Assembly: GCA_002794775.1 (NCBI GenBank)
Contig: NBAY01000101.1
Span: 1 to 64,000, forward strand
From: Porodaedalea pini
Lineage: Eukaryota; Basidiomycota; Agaricomycetes; Hymenochaetales; Hymenochaetaceae
Length of the DNA: 64,000 nt
Direction of reading: 5' to 3'
Shown here: positions 36,457 through 47,642 of the stretch, in pieces
How positions within the stretch are numbered: position 1 is the first letter of the stretch
How the letters are laid out: every line of letters starts with the position of its first letter
Made by a program: the position numbers and the translations under genes
Notes under the pieces: model-generated
What the model saw: the letters and a program-made list of their open reading frames with translations, nothing else
Told to the model about the DNA's origin: nothing
Databases searched by the model: none

Positions 36457-37023
36457 CCCACCCAGGCTCATCCCCAGTGTACGTCATCACTGTCAACTCG
36501 CCTTCACTCGGTCTAGAGGAGCACCCCCCTCAACGGACTTGAAGTGTAAACCCCCTAAACAACAACCCTCAACCCTGCCTAGACATTTTCGGACATTTGT
36601 GTATTACATAAACTTTCCAACCAACTTTCTCTGAAACAATTACCACATTTGGACACTAACTTGACCTTGGACGAGTTGCTGTCTCAATTTGGAAACCCTC
36701 TCCCACCCTGGCACTACGAATTAGCCTTTGGTGGAGCACGCACCTGACGTGGATGTGGGCAACCAGACGAATACAGGCTTCAACAGCAATATCATTTGTA
36801 ATCTCACTCAGCTCCTACCACCTCGTCATCAACTTCACCGACGAACCTGTTCAATGTTGGCATAACCGCGGATCAAACACACAACCGATCCCTGTTCCCC
36901 CGCCATCTTAGACAAGATAGATATCACCGAGGAACAATGTCGAGCCCTCCCTTCGTCAGCACAGTGGGATCCAGATCAATCAAGTTACATCGCAACTGAC
37001 AATAGCAGTGTTGTACACAAGAT

Positions 37024-37448
37024 TGTTAGGTGGGAGTCCGGGAGATGACTCGGACTGGGCAGGCCTCAGCTAACTGTCATCTGGGACGTGCTGTACTCGA
37101 CCGGGGACTCGGGACACGCTATACTCAGGCTAGGTTGTCGCGGAGGTAAGAGAATTAATACAAGACTAAACTAATACAAGGGGGACGAGTCTCACCTAGG
37201 TCGTCGCAGAGGTAAGAGGAAAAGCAGAACAAGGAGTTCATGCAATTCCTGAGACCTTATATAGCAACAACCGTGAGACTATATTACCTAATGTTACCTA
37301 AGCAAACAGAATGGAACAAATGAATGTCATGTGAAAAGAGTGTGGGAAATGATTGAAAAAGATGATTAATTATAATGAAAAGGAGCGATTAAAAGAAAAG
37401 AAATGATAAAAAGGAAAATAAAAGAAGGGAAAAGTTCAAATCCTGACA
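37024..37448 (-). mobile_element. solo LTR of the same chromovirus family, inserted in gag of element 1
   Basis: A 425-bp LTR in reverse orientation. The plus strand begins TGTTAGGTGGGAG and ends AAATCCTGACA. The flanks AAGAT (37019-37023) and GAGAT (37449-37453) are a target duplication with one change. With the LTR removed, gag of element 1 aligns through the site with element 2. It arose by recombination between the two LTRs of a full element. Confidence 0.92.
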
Positions 37449-38704
37449 GAGATCTGGTACAGCGATATCAACAAACATTGGTACTTGATGACAGCAGAAG
37501 GGAAAAGAGCCAGGTGGTCCCCAGCCGTCCCTCCATTGCCCACACCGTCAACGTCGACTGTGACGTTACCATTGACCCCAGGCCCTTACCGTGAAACTCG
37601 TAGGGACTCATCACCACCGACACCATCTGAACCTTCGACGCTGATGCCTGAAACAATGTTGACAGGCTTCAGCCAACAGCAGCTAGAGCAGATCGCAGCA
37701 ATCATTGCGGGCGCGTTCACTGCTGCTGCAGCAAACACCCCGGTGGGTCAAGGGGCCACCCCAACCCCTAATATCGACGTCGCCTGACCACATGAATTCA
37801 CTGGTGGCAATGACTACCTGGACTTCAAATGCGAAGTCCTCCTTTTTGTCTCCACAAACCCGAACAGATACCCCACGTCGGAAAGCAAGATCTACATTGC
37901 CCTCTCTTACCTGAAGGGTGGCAATGCGGCAACATGGGCACAAAACTACGTGGAGGAATCAATGACAGCCGGCATCGTAACCTTCATCAATAGTTGGACC
38001 AGGTTCCAGGAATGCCTGGATGCCTCGTTTGATGACCCAAACCGAAAGGAAAAGGCACTGGCGGAGTTCCAAACCAAGGTTCAGAAGGACCTCACCGCCG
38101 ACAAGTTCTTCCAGAAACTTGATGTCGTCATCACAAGAGCAGGTCTGACGGACGACAGCATCATCTGTGACCGCCTGAAGCATGCAATGAACATCGAGGT
38201 GGTCTGTGGAGTACTGAGGTCGACACCGGTCCCAACAACGTACGACGCCTGGAAGAAGAAGGCCATTGAGATCGACTGAGGCGAACAACAGATCTGGGCC
38301 ATCCAACGAGGTCACATGTTCCTGACTCTGCCACGCCTGCAGCAACAGCAGGTGCCCCTGGCTCGCCGTCCGGCTGCAGTCCCACACGTCGACAAGCGTG
38401 ATATGACGGGCATCACTTTTGGAGGTGCCGGACAACCAATGGATGTCTCAATGAATGAGGTGCAACAATGACAGGCGTGCTGGATCTGTGGCCAGCTGGG
38501 TCACTTCAAGGACAAGTGCCCGCAAGGACAGGGGATTGTGCAGTGCATGCTGCAGATGATGGCACCAGGCGAACATTGCCTCCTTGCTGATGAGCTAGGT
38601 GCAATGAAGGAATCAGCATTCGAGGAAGTTGTAGACACTTGAAGGTCAACGGTGGAGGACTATGTAGAGGAGGAAGGAGATGACGAAGAGGTTGTTGACT
38701 CGCA

Positions 38705-38711
38705 GGGTTTT
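38705..38711 (+). promoter_or_regulatory. putative -1 frameshift site, gag-pol overlap of element 1
   Basis: The heptamer GGGTTTT is read in gag frame as CAG-GGT-TTT, which fits X XXY YYZ. It lies in the short overlap between the last stop of the -1 frame upstream (TGA) and the gag TAG. The protease/RT frame is -1 to gag and open through the gag stop in this copy. The same heptamer is conserved in element 2. Confidence 0.6.
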
Positions 38712-38729
38712 GCGAGTGGTCAGGCATAG

Positions 38730-40439
38730 CCATCAGGGTGACTGACCGAGAAGAACAAGGGACTTTGAATCCGGATCCACTAAAATATAACCAACCATCT
38801 GTACAATACATAAATGCAAACAACATCGATGGTTTTCCTGATTACGAAGTCCCCACCAGGTGTGAATGAGAATAGCGAGTATGAGCAACTGTTCATGAGG
38901 GGAACTGGCGGACGCCAGCTGGACCTCCTCCTGAACGTCAGATGTAGCGTGGAGGGTGAAGTGAGAGAAGTGGACGCACATGCCCTTGTGGATTTGGGAT
39001 GCACAGGATCCTGCATTGACGTGAGGTTCGTTGAAAGATACAGGTTGGAGACCAAGCACTATATCAGACCCCTTATGGTGCTCAATGCAGATGGCACGCA
39101 CAATGAGGTCGGTTTGATCGAGAGATACGTTGACATCGAGTTAATGATTGGACATCACAAGGAAAGAATTGTCCTTGTGGTGACATCCCTAGCGTCATCA
39201 AACATCTTCCTTGGCTATGACTGGCTTCGACGCCACAACCCAGAGGTCGACTGGAAGATGGGTTCAATTGAATTCACCCGCTGTCCAGAAGAATGTGTGA
39301 TCGAGAAGGAGGTGGTAGAAGAGATGAGGAGGGTGAGAGAGGTGTGAATGGACAAAGCATCCTGGCCCACATATCTCAATGACTACACCAATGTCTTCTC
39401 AGAGAAAGGATTCGAGAAGTTGCCTGAACATCAACCCTGGGACCACGTCATTGACTCAAAGCCTGATTTCAAACCCAGTGACTGCAAGATCTACCCGCTC
39501 ATGCCAACAGAGCAGCAGTCACTGAAGGACTTCCTCAATGAGAACTTGAAGTCTGGTCGCATCCGACGGTCGATATCGCCCATGGCGTCGCCCTTCTTCT
39601 TCATTAAGAAGGCCGACAAATCGCTACGCCCGATTCAGGACTACCGTAAACTCAACGACGGTACAGTCAAGAATAAGTATCCTCTCCCCCTCATCGATGA
39701 GCTTGTTGACAAGGTCAAGAAGGCGAAGTTCATCACTAAGCTTGACCTTTGCTGGGGATACTATAATGTCCGGATCCGCGAGGGTGACGAGTGGAAGGCA
39801 GCCTTCTGCACGAATATGGGTCTCTTCAAACCAACAGTCATGTTCTTCGGTCTCTGTAATGCACCAGCAACCTTTCAGGCATTCATCAATCACATTTTCA
39901 AAGGACTGATCTACGACAACTTGATCATTGTCTATCTTGATGACATCTTGATCCTCTCGCAGACCCTCGAAGAACATATCGAGACATTGAGATGTGTTAT
40001 GCAGATCCTTCGAGAAAATGGCCTATACCTGAAGCCTGAAAAGTGCGAGTTCGATGCCAAGGTCATAAAGTACCTCGGCCACATTGTCGGCAATGGTGAG
40101 ATCAAGGCTGACCCAGCAAAGACAGAGGTGATTGCGGACTGGCCTGTCCCGCAAAATGTTAAACAACTGCAGCAATTCCTCGGCATGGGCAACTGGTTAC
40201 GATGGTTCATCAAGGACTACAGCAAGGTAGTCCACCTGTTAACATCGCTAACAGGCAAGAAGGACTGGGTATGGGAGACCGAACAGCAGGAAGCGTTTGA
40301 GGAGCTGAGACGACGTCTCTGCTCACCTCCAGTCCTGGCCATCGCCAACGATGAAGGCCCTTTCCACGTCAAAGTGGACTCGTTGAACTTTGCACTTGGT
40401 GGTGTGTTGCTGCAGAAGCAGGAAGGCAAGTGGAGGGTG
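38730..40439 (+). pseudogene. protease and reverse transcriptase of element 1
   Basis: The protease region (38814-39344) reads VDLGCTGSCIDVRF; its active-site DSG is changed to DLG. A TGA at 39345-39347 is followed directly by ATG. The RT frame (39348-40439) contains FFFIKKADKSLRPIQDYRK, FGLCNAPATFQ and the catalytic YLDD near 39934. It then enters RNase H and is cut by element 2 at 40440. The continuation is at 47643. RT would copy the element RNA into cDNA in cytoplasmic particles. Confidence 0.9.
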
Positions 40440-40880
40440 TGTTAGGCGGGAGTCCGGGAGACGACTCAGACTGGGCAGGCCTCGGCTGACTGTCATCTGG
40501 GACATGCTATACTCGAGCGTAGACTCGGGACACGCTTACTCAGGCTAGGTCGTCATGGAGGTAAGAGGATTAATACAAGTCTAAACTAATACAAGGGGGA
40601 TGAGTCTCACCTAGGTCGTCGTGGAGGTAAGAGGAAAAGCAGAACAAGGAGTTCATGTGATTCCTGAGGCCTCTTATAGTGACGACCATGAGACTATATT
40701 ACCTAACATTACATAACGAGCGGGAATGGAACGAATGAAGGTCATGTGAAAGGAGTGTGGGAAGTGATTGTGAAGATGATTAAAGATAATAAGAAAGGGC
40801 AGTTAAAAGAAAAGAAATGCTGAAAGGAAATTAAATGATAAAGGAAAATAAAGGATAGGGTGAAAGTTCAAGTCCTAACA
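40440..40880 (-). repeat. 3' LTR of element 2
   Basis: A 441-bp LTR; plus strand TGTTAGGCGGGAG to AAGTCCTAACA. The polypurine tract GAGGGGGGG (minus strand) lies next to it at about 40884-40892. Confidence 0.93.
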
Positions 40881-40892
40881 TTACCCCCCCTC

Positions 40893-42802
40893 AAGGCTGG
40901 GCATCCCGACCAGCCATGATCGTGGTCGACTGGTTCGGTGTTGATGAAGCGTGGGCGAAGCTGTTGGCGAGGAAGGTTGAGCTTTCGAGGGGCACCAGGG
41001 TGTTTCTGATAGAACTCGGCGATCGCCTCCTTTGCATTCTCGCCAAAGTCCATCTCGGGCTGCCAAGTTGGTTCGTTGTAGCCAACCCACTTGACGAGGT
41101 ATTGAAGCTTCCCTCGGTGCAGACATGAGTCTAGGACTTCCTCGATTTCATACTCTTCCTCGTTGTTGACGATTTCAGGTGGTGGCGGCGGCTGTTGTTT
41201 CTGACTTTCGAAGGACGGTTCAACTGCGAGTTTCAGCAGGGCCTCATTGAAGACTGGGTGGACCTTTTTCCATCGCTTTGGGAGCTTGAGCTTGTACGCG
41301 CTCGCTCCTACCTTGTCGACGATCTCGAAGGGACCATACCACTTGTCCGCTAGCTTCTTCGTCGGCAAGTCCGTGCTGATGTTTCGCCCATCGAGGAAAA
41401 TCTTGTCTCCAGCCTTGTACTCCACTGAAGCCCCTGCTGTCTGGTCGTGGTAGCGCTTCATGTCCTCTGCCGCCTTGACCAGATTGTCCTTCGCTACACG
41501 ATGAGTCTCCTTGATGTGCTTCGCGAATTCTTCTGCCGACATGTTGGTAGAGGAGGTTCGTACGGTGTTGAAGCTTAAGGGGTGATGTCCTGTGTTCGCA
41601 TAGAAGGGGGACATTTTTGTCGCCGAGTGTTCGCAGTTGTTGTATGCGAACTCTGCAAGGGGGAGCCAGTCCTTCCAGTCCGATTGACGATGGTTGACGA
41701 AGAGTCGAAGATACTGTTCGAGCTCTTGGTTAACGCGTTCCGTTTGACCATCCGTCTGTGGGTGATACGCCGTTGACGGGTTGCCTTTGATGTGTAGGAG
41801 TTTGTACAGCTCCTTCATCATCGAAGTGTCGAACTGTGTGCCTCGGTCATGGATGATCTTTTTTGGTAAACCGTGGAGGCAGAAGACATGGTCGCGGTAC
41901 AGCTGGGCCATGCCTTCCACCGACAGCTTTGTCGTCGTCAGGATCGCGTGCATCTGTTTCGAAAACCTATCGATGAAGACGCAGATCGCGTTATGCCCCT
42001 TGGAGTCTGGTAGCTCTCCGATGAGGTCGACTGTGACGATTTCCCAGGAGCCCTCTGGGATTGCATTTGGATGGAGTGGCCTTGATCTCAACGCCCTCAG
42101 AGCCTTTGTTCGCTGACAGCAATCACACCCTCGGACATATGCTCGGACATCGGAGAACATTGACGTCCACCAGAAGTCTCGACAGACGAGCTCCACCGTC
42201 TTTGACGCTCCTGGGTGTCCCGTCAGAGCCGAGTCGTGACATTCCCGTAATACGGCCTCCTTCATTGATGACGGCACGTATACTTTGCCTTTCATGCACC
42301 ACAACCCGTCGACCTCTGTCATCCCCATTGGCCTCTCCGACTCGTGTTGCGCCCTCTGCGCTTCACCCACTCTGTCCAACACCTCATCACGCGATGTCCT
42401 CACCACCCCATGATTCAGCCACTTGTCTTTGATGAACACGACGCCGTCGTTGTCATCCTTGCCCTCGTTGTAGCCCGCCTTGTGCAACAGTAAGTCCGCC
42501 TTGCCCATCGTCTTACCCGACTTGTGTTCGAGGTGGAAGTCGAATTCCTCGAGTTCTGTCCGCCAGCGAGCTTGTCGGTAGCTTAGCTTTTGCACCGACC
42601 TGAAGTAGGTAAGGTTAGCGTGATCGGACCAGATTTTGATGGGATGACGGGCACCGAGGAGGTATTGCCTCCACTCCTTGAGTGCCAAAACGATCACGAG
42701 CATCTCTTTGTCATAGATCTCGTAGTTTCGTTCTGCCGGTAGGAGCACTTCCGACCTGTAGGCGACCACCCTCCACTTGCCTTCCTGCTTTTGCAACAGC
42801 AC
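40893..42802 (-). CDS. RNase H, integrase and chromodomain part of pol, element 2
   Basis: One long open frame of about 640 codons, continuous with the end of RT. In order it has the RNase H segment (VVAYRSEVLLPAERNYE, then IWSDHANLTYF) and the integrase zinc domain (CHDSALTGHPGA... CDCCQRT). Next comes the integrase core with the D-D-E acidic residues in VDLIGELPD, HDRGTQFD and TDGQTERVNQELE. A C-terminal chromodomain follows (EEVLDSCLHRGKLQYLVKWVGYN, shortened here: KLQYLVKWVGYNEPTW). Integrase inserts the cDNA into the genome, and chromodomains of this group bind modified histone H3 and steer insertion to heterochromatin. Unlike element 1 it has no stop in this part, so element 2 is younger. 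Its start is arbitrary since it is the tail of Pol. Confidence 0.92.
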
Positions 42803-43214
42803 CCCTCCCAGAGTGAAGTTCGATGAGTCCGCTTTGACGCGGAAAGGGCCCTCATCGTTTGCGATGGCCAGGACTGGAGGTGAGCAGAGACGTCATCTCA
42901 ACTCCTCAAACACCTCCTGCTGTTCGGTCTCCCATACCCAGTCCTTCTTGCCTGTCAGTGACGTCAGCGGATGGACTACCTTGCTGTAATCCTTGATGAA
43001 CCGTCGCAGCCAGTTGCCCATACCGAGGAATTGCTGTAGCTGTTTGACGTTTCATGGGACGGGCCAGTCTGCGATTGCCTTCATCTTTGCTGGGTCCGCT
43101 TTGATCTTGCCATTGCCGACGATGTGGCTGAGGTACTTCACCTCCTTGGCGTCGAACTCGCACTTTTCCAGTTTCAGGTACAAGCCATTCTCCCACAGGA
43201 TCTGAAGGACACGC

Positions 43215-44147
43215 TGTAGATCCTGACTTAGGGGTGTCTGGGATCAACAGTCCTTTTGGGGACGTGATCGCGTTGCTCTGGGAGGTTAGGGGTAGACTGC
43301 GGTGAGATCACTCGACGTACCGGTACGCGTCGGTACACTTCGGTATGCGCCAGTACGTGTCGATATCGAGAACAAAGGTCGGGAACTCCTGTCAGGTCTG
43401 TAGTTTGACCGGTACGGAGTCGGTACGCGTGGGTAATCAACACCGGTACGATGTGATCATGATGAGCGACGAGGTTTGAGTTACGAAGTATGAGACGAGA
43501 GACGGTTTCGAGAGACGAGATGCTAAGACGAAGATGGAACGACTACAAGATTACAAGAACTAAGACGGATCGCACTCAAGTTACCCTATCTGAGGGAGAC
43601 TCTGTGGTAGAACTGACTTGTCCTCTACCTACGACATGGGGTGCATATTTATACTAAGTCCAAAGATCTATCTACAGTTAATAATTTCCATACGGGCATA
43701 CTGTGCATATCAGTTGAAACATAGAGAAGTCGAAAGGAAAGTCATAGGTCATAGAGGCGCGCATAGAGTGCATAGAAATCAGAAGAACATAGGAAAAACA
43801 TAAATCATAATGAGGAAAAATGTCCGCTTCACGTCCGATCACACCGGTGCTCCACCGGAACTCAGATCGTCCAATCAGTATGTGGCTCCCGTCGTCAGAC
43901 AGCAGTCTGGTACGCGTCTTGGCTGTATGCTCCATGTGACTGCGTCCCTAATCGTCGAGATAAGATCTCCGGTACGTTCCGGTATGCTTTCGGAGGTGTC
44001 GGAACGTGCTGATGACGTGATCGCGAGGTTCTGATTCGAGACCGGACCGATCGGGTTGAGTCCGGTACTGATCGGTACGCATCGGAACCAGTTCTTGAAT
44101 GCTTCTGGAGTGATCGGTGGTGATGGGACGATCGGCACGGCTCTACA
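43215..44147 (-). mobile_element. solo LTR of an unrelated retrotransposon in RT of element 2
   Basis: The 933-bp insert is bounded by TGTAGA and TCTACA, with an imperfect 4-bp duplication (ACGC at 43211-43214, GCGC at 44148-44151). Removing it joins the two halves of RT. On the minus strand a TATAAATA box near 43650 suggests a promoter, hence LTR orientation minus. CGGTACG-like motifs are repeated near both ends (about 43312-43450 and 43910-44090). It has no coding capacity and is unlike the chromovirus LTRs. A non-autonomous DNA element is less likely given the TG...CA ends. Confidence 0.75.
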
Positions 44148-45408
44148 GCGCCTCGACGTCTCGATATGTTCCTCGAGAGTTTGTGAGAGGATCAGTATGT
44201 CATCGAGGTAGACGATGATCAGGTTGCCGTATATCAATCCCTTGAAGATGTGATTGACAAAAGCTTGGAATGTCGCCGGTGCGTTGCAGAGACCAAAAAA
44301 CATTACCGTCGGTTCAAAGAGGCCCATATTTGTGCGAAATGCTGCCTTCCATTCATCACCTTCACGGATCCGGATGTTGTAGTATCCCCAGCGAAGGTCA
44401 AGCTTCATGATGTATTTTGCTTTCTTGACCTTGTCGACTAGTTCGTTGATGAGAGGGAGGGGATACTTATTCTTGATCATACCGTCATTGAGCTTACGGT
44501 AGTCCTGGATCGGGCGTAGTGATTTGTCGGCCTTTTTGATGAAGAAGAAAGGACGATAGGCGATATAGACCTTCGGATGCGACCAGACTTCAAGTTCTCG
44601 TCTAGGAAGTCCTTGAGTGACTGCTGTTCCGTTGGCGTGAGTGGGTAGATTTTGCAGTCACTAGGCTTGAAGTCGGGTTTCAGATCGATGATGTGGTCCC
44701 ATGGTCGGTGTTCAGGCAACCTCTCAAACCCCTTTTCTGAGAATATGTCGGCATAGTCGTTGAGGTATGCGGGCCAGGACGCCTTGTCCATTCACACCTC
44801 TCTCACCCTCCTAGTCTCCTTCACGTCCTCCTTCTCGATCGTGCACCCCTCTGGGCAACGGGTGAATTCAATCAAACCCGCCCTCCAGTTGACCTCTGGG
44901 TTGTGACGTCGAAGCCAATCGTAACCCAGGAAGATGTTGGATGACGCCAGCGATGTCACTGCAAGGACAATCTTCTCCCTGTGGTTCCCAATCATAAGGT
45001 CGACGTTGACGTATTCTTCGATCAGGCCGGCTTCATTGTGCGTGCCGTCAGCATTGAGCACTGCAAGGGGCCGAATGTATCGTTTGGTCTCCAACCCGTA
45101 TCGCTCGACGAACCTTACATCGATGCATGATCCTGTGCATCCTGAATCCACGAGGGCATGCGCATCCACCTCTCTTGCCTCACCCGCTACGCTGTGTCCG
45201 ACGTTCAGGAGGAGGTCCAGCTGGTGTCCGCCAGTTCCCCTCATGAACAACTGCTCATACTCCTCATCCTTATTCACACTGGTGGGGACTTCATAATTGG
45301 GAAAACCATCGACGTCGTTTGCATCTACGTATTGTACAGACGGTTGGTTATATTTTAGCGAACCCGGATTCGAAGCCCCTTGTTCTTCTCAGTCAGTCGC
45401 CCCGATGG

Positions 45409-46790
45409 CTACGCCTGACCACTCGCAAAACCCTGTGAGTCAACGACCTCTTCATCATTGTCTTCTTCCTCCACATAGTCCTCCACAGTCGACCTTTGAG
45501 TGTCTACGACTTCCTCGAATGCCGATTCCTTCATCGCCCCTAGTTCATTGGTGAGGAGGCAACGTTCGCCGGGCGCCATCATCTGCAGCATTCGCTGCAC
45601 GATCGTCTTTCCCTGTGGGCACGCGTCCTTAAAGTGACCGAGCTGACCACATATCCAGCACGCGCGTCGGCGGTGCGCCTCGTTCATGGAGACGTCCATC
45701 GGCTGGCCAGCTCCTCCGAATGTGATGCCTGTTGCATCGTGTTTGTCAACGTGGGGGACGGCCACCTGGCGACGAGCTGGGGGTCCATGCTGCTGCTGCA
45801 GGCGTGGGGGGGGTGGGAAGGTGCGTCCTCGTTGGATGGCGCGAATCTGTTGTTCGCCCCGATCGATTTCGATTGCTTTCTTCTTCCAGTCCTCATACGT
45901 TGTCAGGACTGGCGTCGACCGTAGCACCCCTCTCACCACTTCAATGTTCATGGCCCGCTTCAGTTGATCGCAGATGACGCTGTCGCCCGTCAAACCCACT
46001 CTTGTGATGACAACATCAAGGTCCTGGAAGAACTCGTCGGCGGTGAGGTCCTTTTGAACCTTGGTCTGGAATTTCGCCAGCACCTTTTCCTTCTGGTTCG
46101 GGTCATCAAATGAGGCATCCAGGCGCTCTTGGAATCTAGTCCAGCTGTCAGTGAAGGTTATGATACCAGCCATCGTTGATTCCTCTACATAGTTCTGCAC
46201 CCAAGTTGCCGCATTACCGCCTTTCAAGTAGGAGAGAGCCATGTAGATCTTGCTTTCCGATGTGGGGTACCTGTTCGGATTGGCTGAGACGAAGAGGAGG
46301 ACCTCGTGCTTGAAGTCTAGGTAGTCATCGCTGCCAGTGAATTCACGTGGCCGGGCGACGTCGATGTTGGGGGTCGGGGGGTTTGCTGCCGTGACCGGTG
46401 CTGGGGCGTTGTTTGCCTGATGGGTGAAGGCATTCGCGACGATGGCCGCGATCTGCGCCATCTGATGTTGGTTGAAACCTTCTACTGACATCGCGGGTTC
46501 AGGTGCGGGTGTCAAAGGTTCCGGGGGAGTCGGTGGTGAGGGGTCTCTGTTAGTCTCGCGGTAAGGACCTGGGGTCGGTGGTAGGTTGACCGTGGACGTC
46601 GATGGTGCAGGCGACGATGGAGCGGCTGGGGGCCACCTGGCTCTCCTTCCTTGTTCGTCTGATGAATACCAGCTGCGTCGGATTTCACTCCACCAGATGT
46701 CGTGAGTGACGCTGCTATTGTTGGTCGCGACGTAGCCTGGTCGGTCTGGATCCCAACGGGCTGATGCAGGTAGAGCCCGTTGCTGTTCGT
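45409..46790 (-). CDS. gag of element 2
   Basis: The minus-strand frame is open from about 46840 to the TAG at 45411-45409. No ATG is seen at the start of the open stretch; an ATG in frame lies near 46491, so the true start is unclear and may be upstream of a lesion. The N-terminal part reads DLTDEQQRALPASARWD and is Pro-rich. The capsid region has DSWTRFQERLDASFDD. The zinc knuckle is CWICGQLGHFKDAC (C-X2-C-X4-H-X4-C). It packages the element RNA in particles. The heptamer GGGTTTT for a -1 shift into pol is at 45433-45427. Confidence 0.85.
45427..45433 (-). promoter_or_regulatory. putative -1 frameshift site, gag-pol overlap of element 2
   Basis: Minus strand GGGTTTT, read as CAG-GGT-TTT in gag, at the same place as in element 1. 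In this copy the -1 frame has a TGA at 45391-45389, where element 1 has CGA. Confidence 0.6.
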
Positions 46791-47189
46791 CGGTGAGATC
46801 TATCTTGACGTTGGCAGAGGGACAGGGATCGGTTGTGCATTCGATCCGGGGTTACGCCAGCGTTGAATGGGTTTGTCGGCGAAGTTGATGACGAGGCAGT
46901 AGGATCCGAGCGAGATTACAAACGAGATTGTCGTTGAGGCTTGTACTCGCCTGGTTACCCACATCCACGTCAGGTGCGTGCTCCACCAGAGGCTAATTCT
47001 GAGAGCCAGGGTCGGGAAGAGTCGGTTGTAAAGTTTACGTAATACACGAACATCCGAAAACGTCCGGGCAGGGTTGAGGGTTGTCGTTTAGGGGGTTTAC
47101 ACGTCAAGTCCTTCGAGGGGAATGCTCCTCTAGACCGAGTGAAGGCGAGTCGCCAGCGACGACATACGCTGGGGATGAGCCTGGATGTG

Positions 47190-47200
47190 GTTCTGCTTTT
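47190..47200 (-). promoter_or_regulatory. primer binding site of element 2 (self-priming type)
   Basis: The minus strand reads AAAAGCAGAAC one base after the 5' LTR. It is complementary over 11 nt to GTTCTGCTTTT starting at 47407 in the LTR, 33 nt after the TATAAGA box. Confidence 0.75.
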
Positions 47201-47201
47201 A

Positions 47202-47642
47202 TGTTAGGCGGGAGTCCGGGAGACGACTCAGACTGGGCAGGCCTCGGCTGACTGTCGTCTGGGACGTGCTATACTCGAGCGTAGACTCGGGACACGCTTA
47301 CTCAGGCTAGGTTGTCACAGAGGTAAGAGGATTAATACAAGTCTAAACTAATACAAGGGGGACGAGTCTCACCTAGGTCATCGCGGAGGTAAGAGGAAAA
47401 GCAGAACAAGGAGTTCATGTGATTCCTGAGGCCTCTTATAGTGATGACCGTGAGACTATATTACCTAACATTACATAACGAGCGGGAATGGAACGAATGA
47501 AGGTCATGTGAAAGGAGTGTGGGAAGTGATTGGAAAGATGATTAAAGATAATAAGAAAGGGCGGTTAAAAGAAAAGAAATGCTAAAAGGAAATTAAATGA
47601 TAAAGGAAAATAAAGGATAGGGTGAAAGTTCAAGTCCTAACA
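47202..47642 (-). repeat. 5' LTR of element 2
   Basis: A 441-bp LTR, the same length as the 3' copy. The TATA box (minus strand) lies at 47440-47434 and the presumed transcript start at 47407. Confidence 0.93.

Larger units (their letters stand above)
36908..38729 (+). pseudogene. gag of element 1, degenerate
   Basis: The frame enters as a segment reading KIDITEEQCRALPSSAQWD, is split by the solo LTR at 37024-37448, and continues with the capsid region (FINSWTRFQECLDASFDD, KVQKDLTADKFF) and a zinc knuckle CWICGQLGHFKDKC. The frame ends with a TAG at 38727-38729. TGA stops are at 37785, 38277 and 38469, each where element 2 has an arginine CGN codon. It would have encoded the structural Gag polyprotein. 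Confidence 0.85.
42803..45433 (-). pseudogene. protease and reverse transcriptase part of pol, element 2, interrupted
   Basis: The protease (45277-44795) keeps the catalytic VDSGCTGSC. A TGA at 44794-44792 precedes an ATG, at the same place as in element 1. RT (44791-44148) has FGLCNAPATFQ and YLDD. The frame is lost near 44550, where a few bases are missing relative to element 1. RT is then cut by the 933-bp solo LTR at 43215-44147. The rest (43214-42803) continues with GLYLKLEKCEFDAKEVKYL but holds two TGA stops at places where CGA fits. Protease would process Gag-Pol; RT would copy the RNA. Both lesions make this copy non-functional. Confidence 0.9.
40440..47642 (-). mobile_element. Ty3/gypsy chromovirus, element 2, inserted in element 1
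   Basis: A minus-strand element of 7203 bp with 441-bp LTRs at 47202-47642 (5') and 40440-40880 (3'). The ends read TGTTAGGACT and CGCCTAACA. A perfect 5-bp target duplication GGGTG lies at 40435-40439 and 47643-47647. The site lies in the RNase H start of element 1 (GKWRV | VAYRSE), and element 2 keeps this junction uninterrupted. By eye the two LTRs differ at about a dozen positions, mostly CG against TG/CA. The integrase-chromodomain frame is fully open, but RT is broken by a foreign solo LTR and by a short deletion near 44550, so it is no longer autonomous. Confidence 0.95.
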
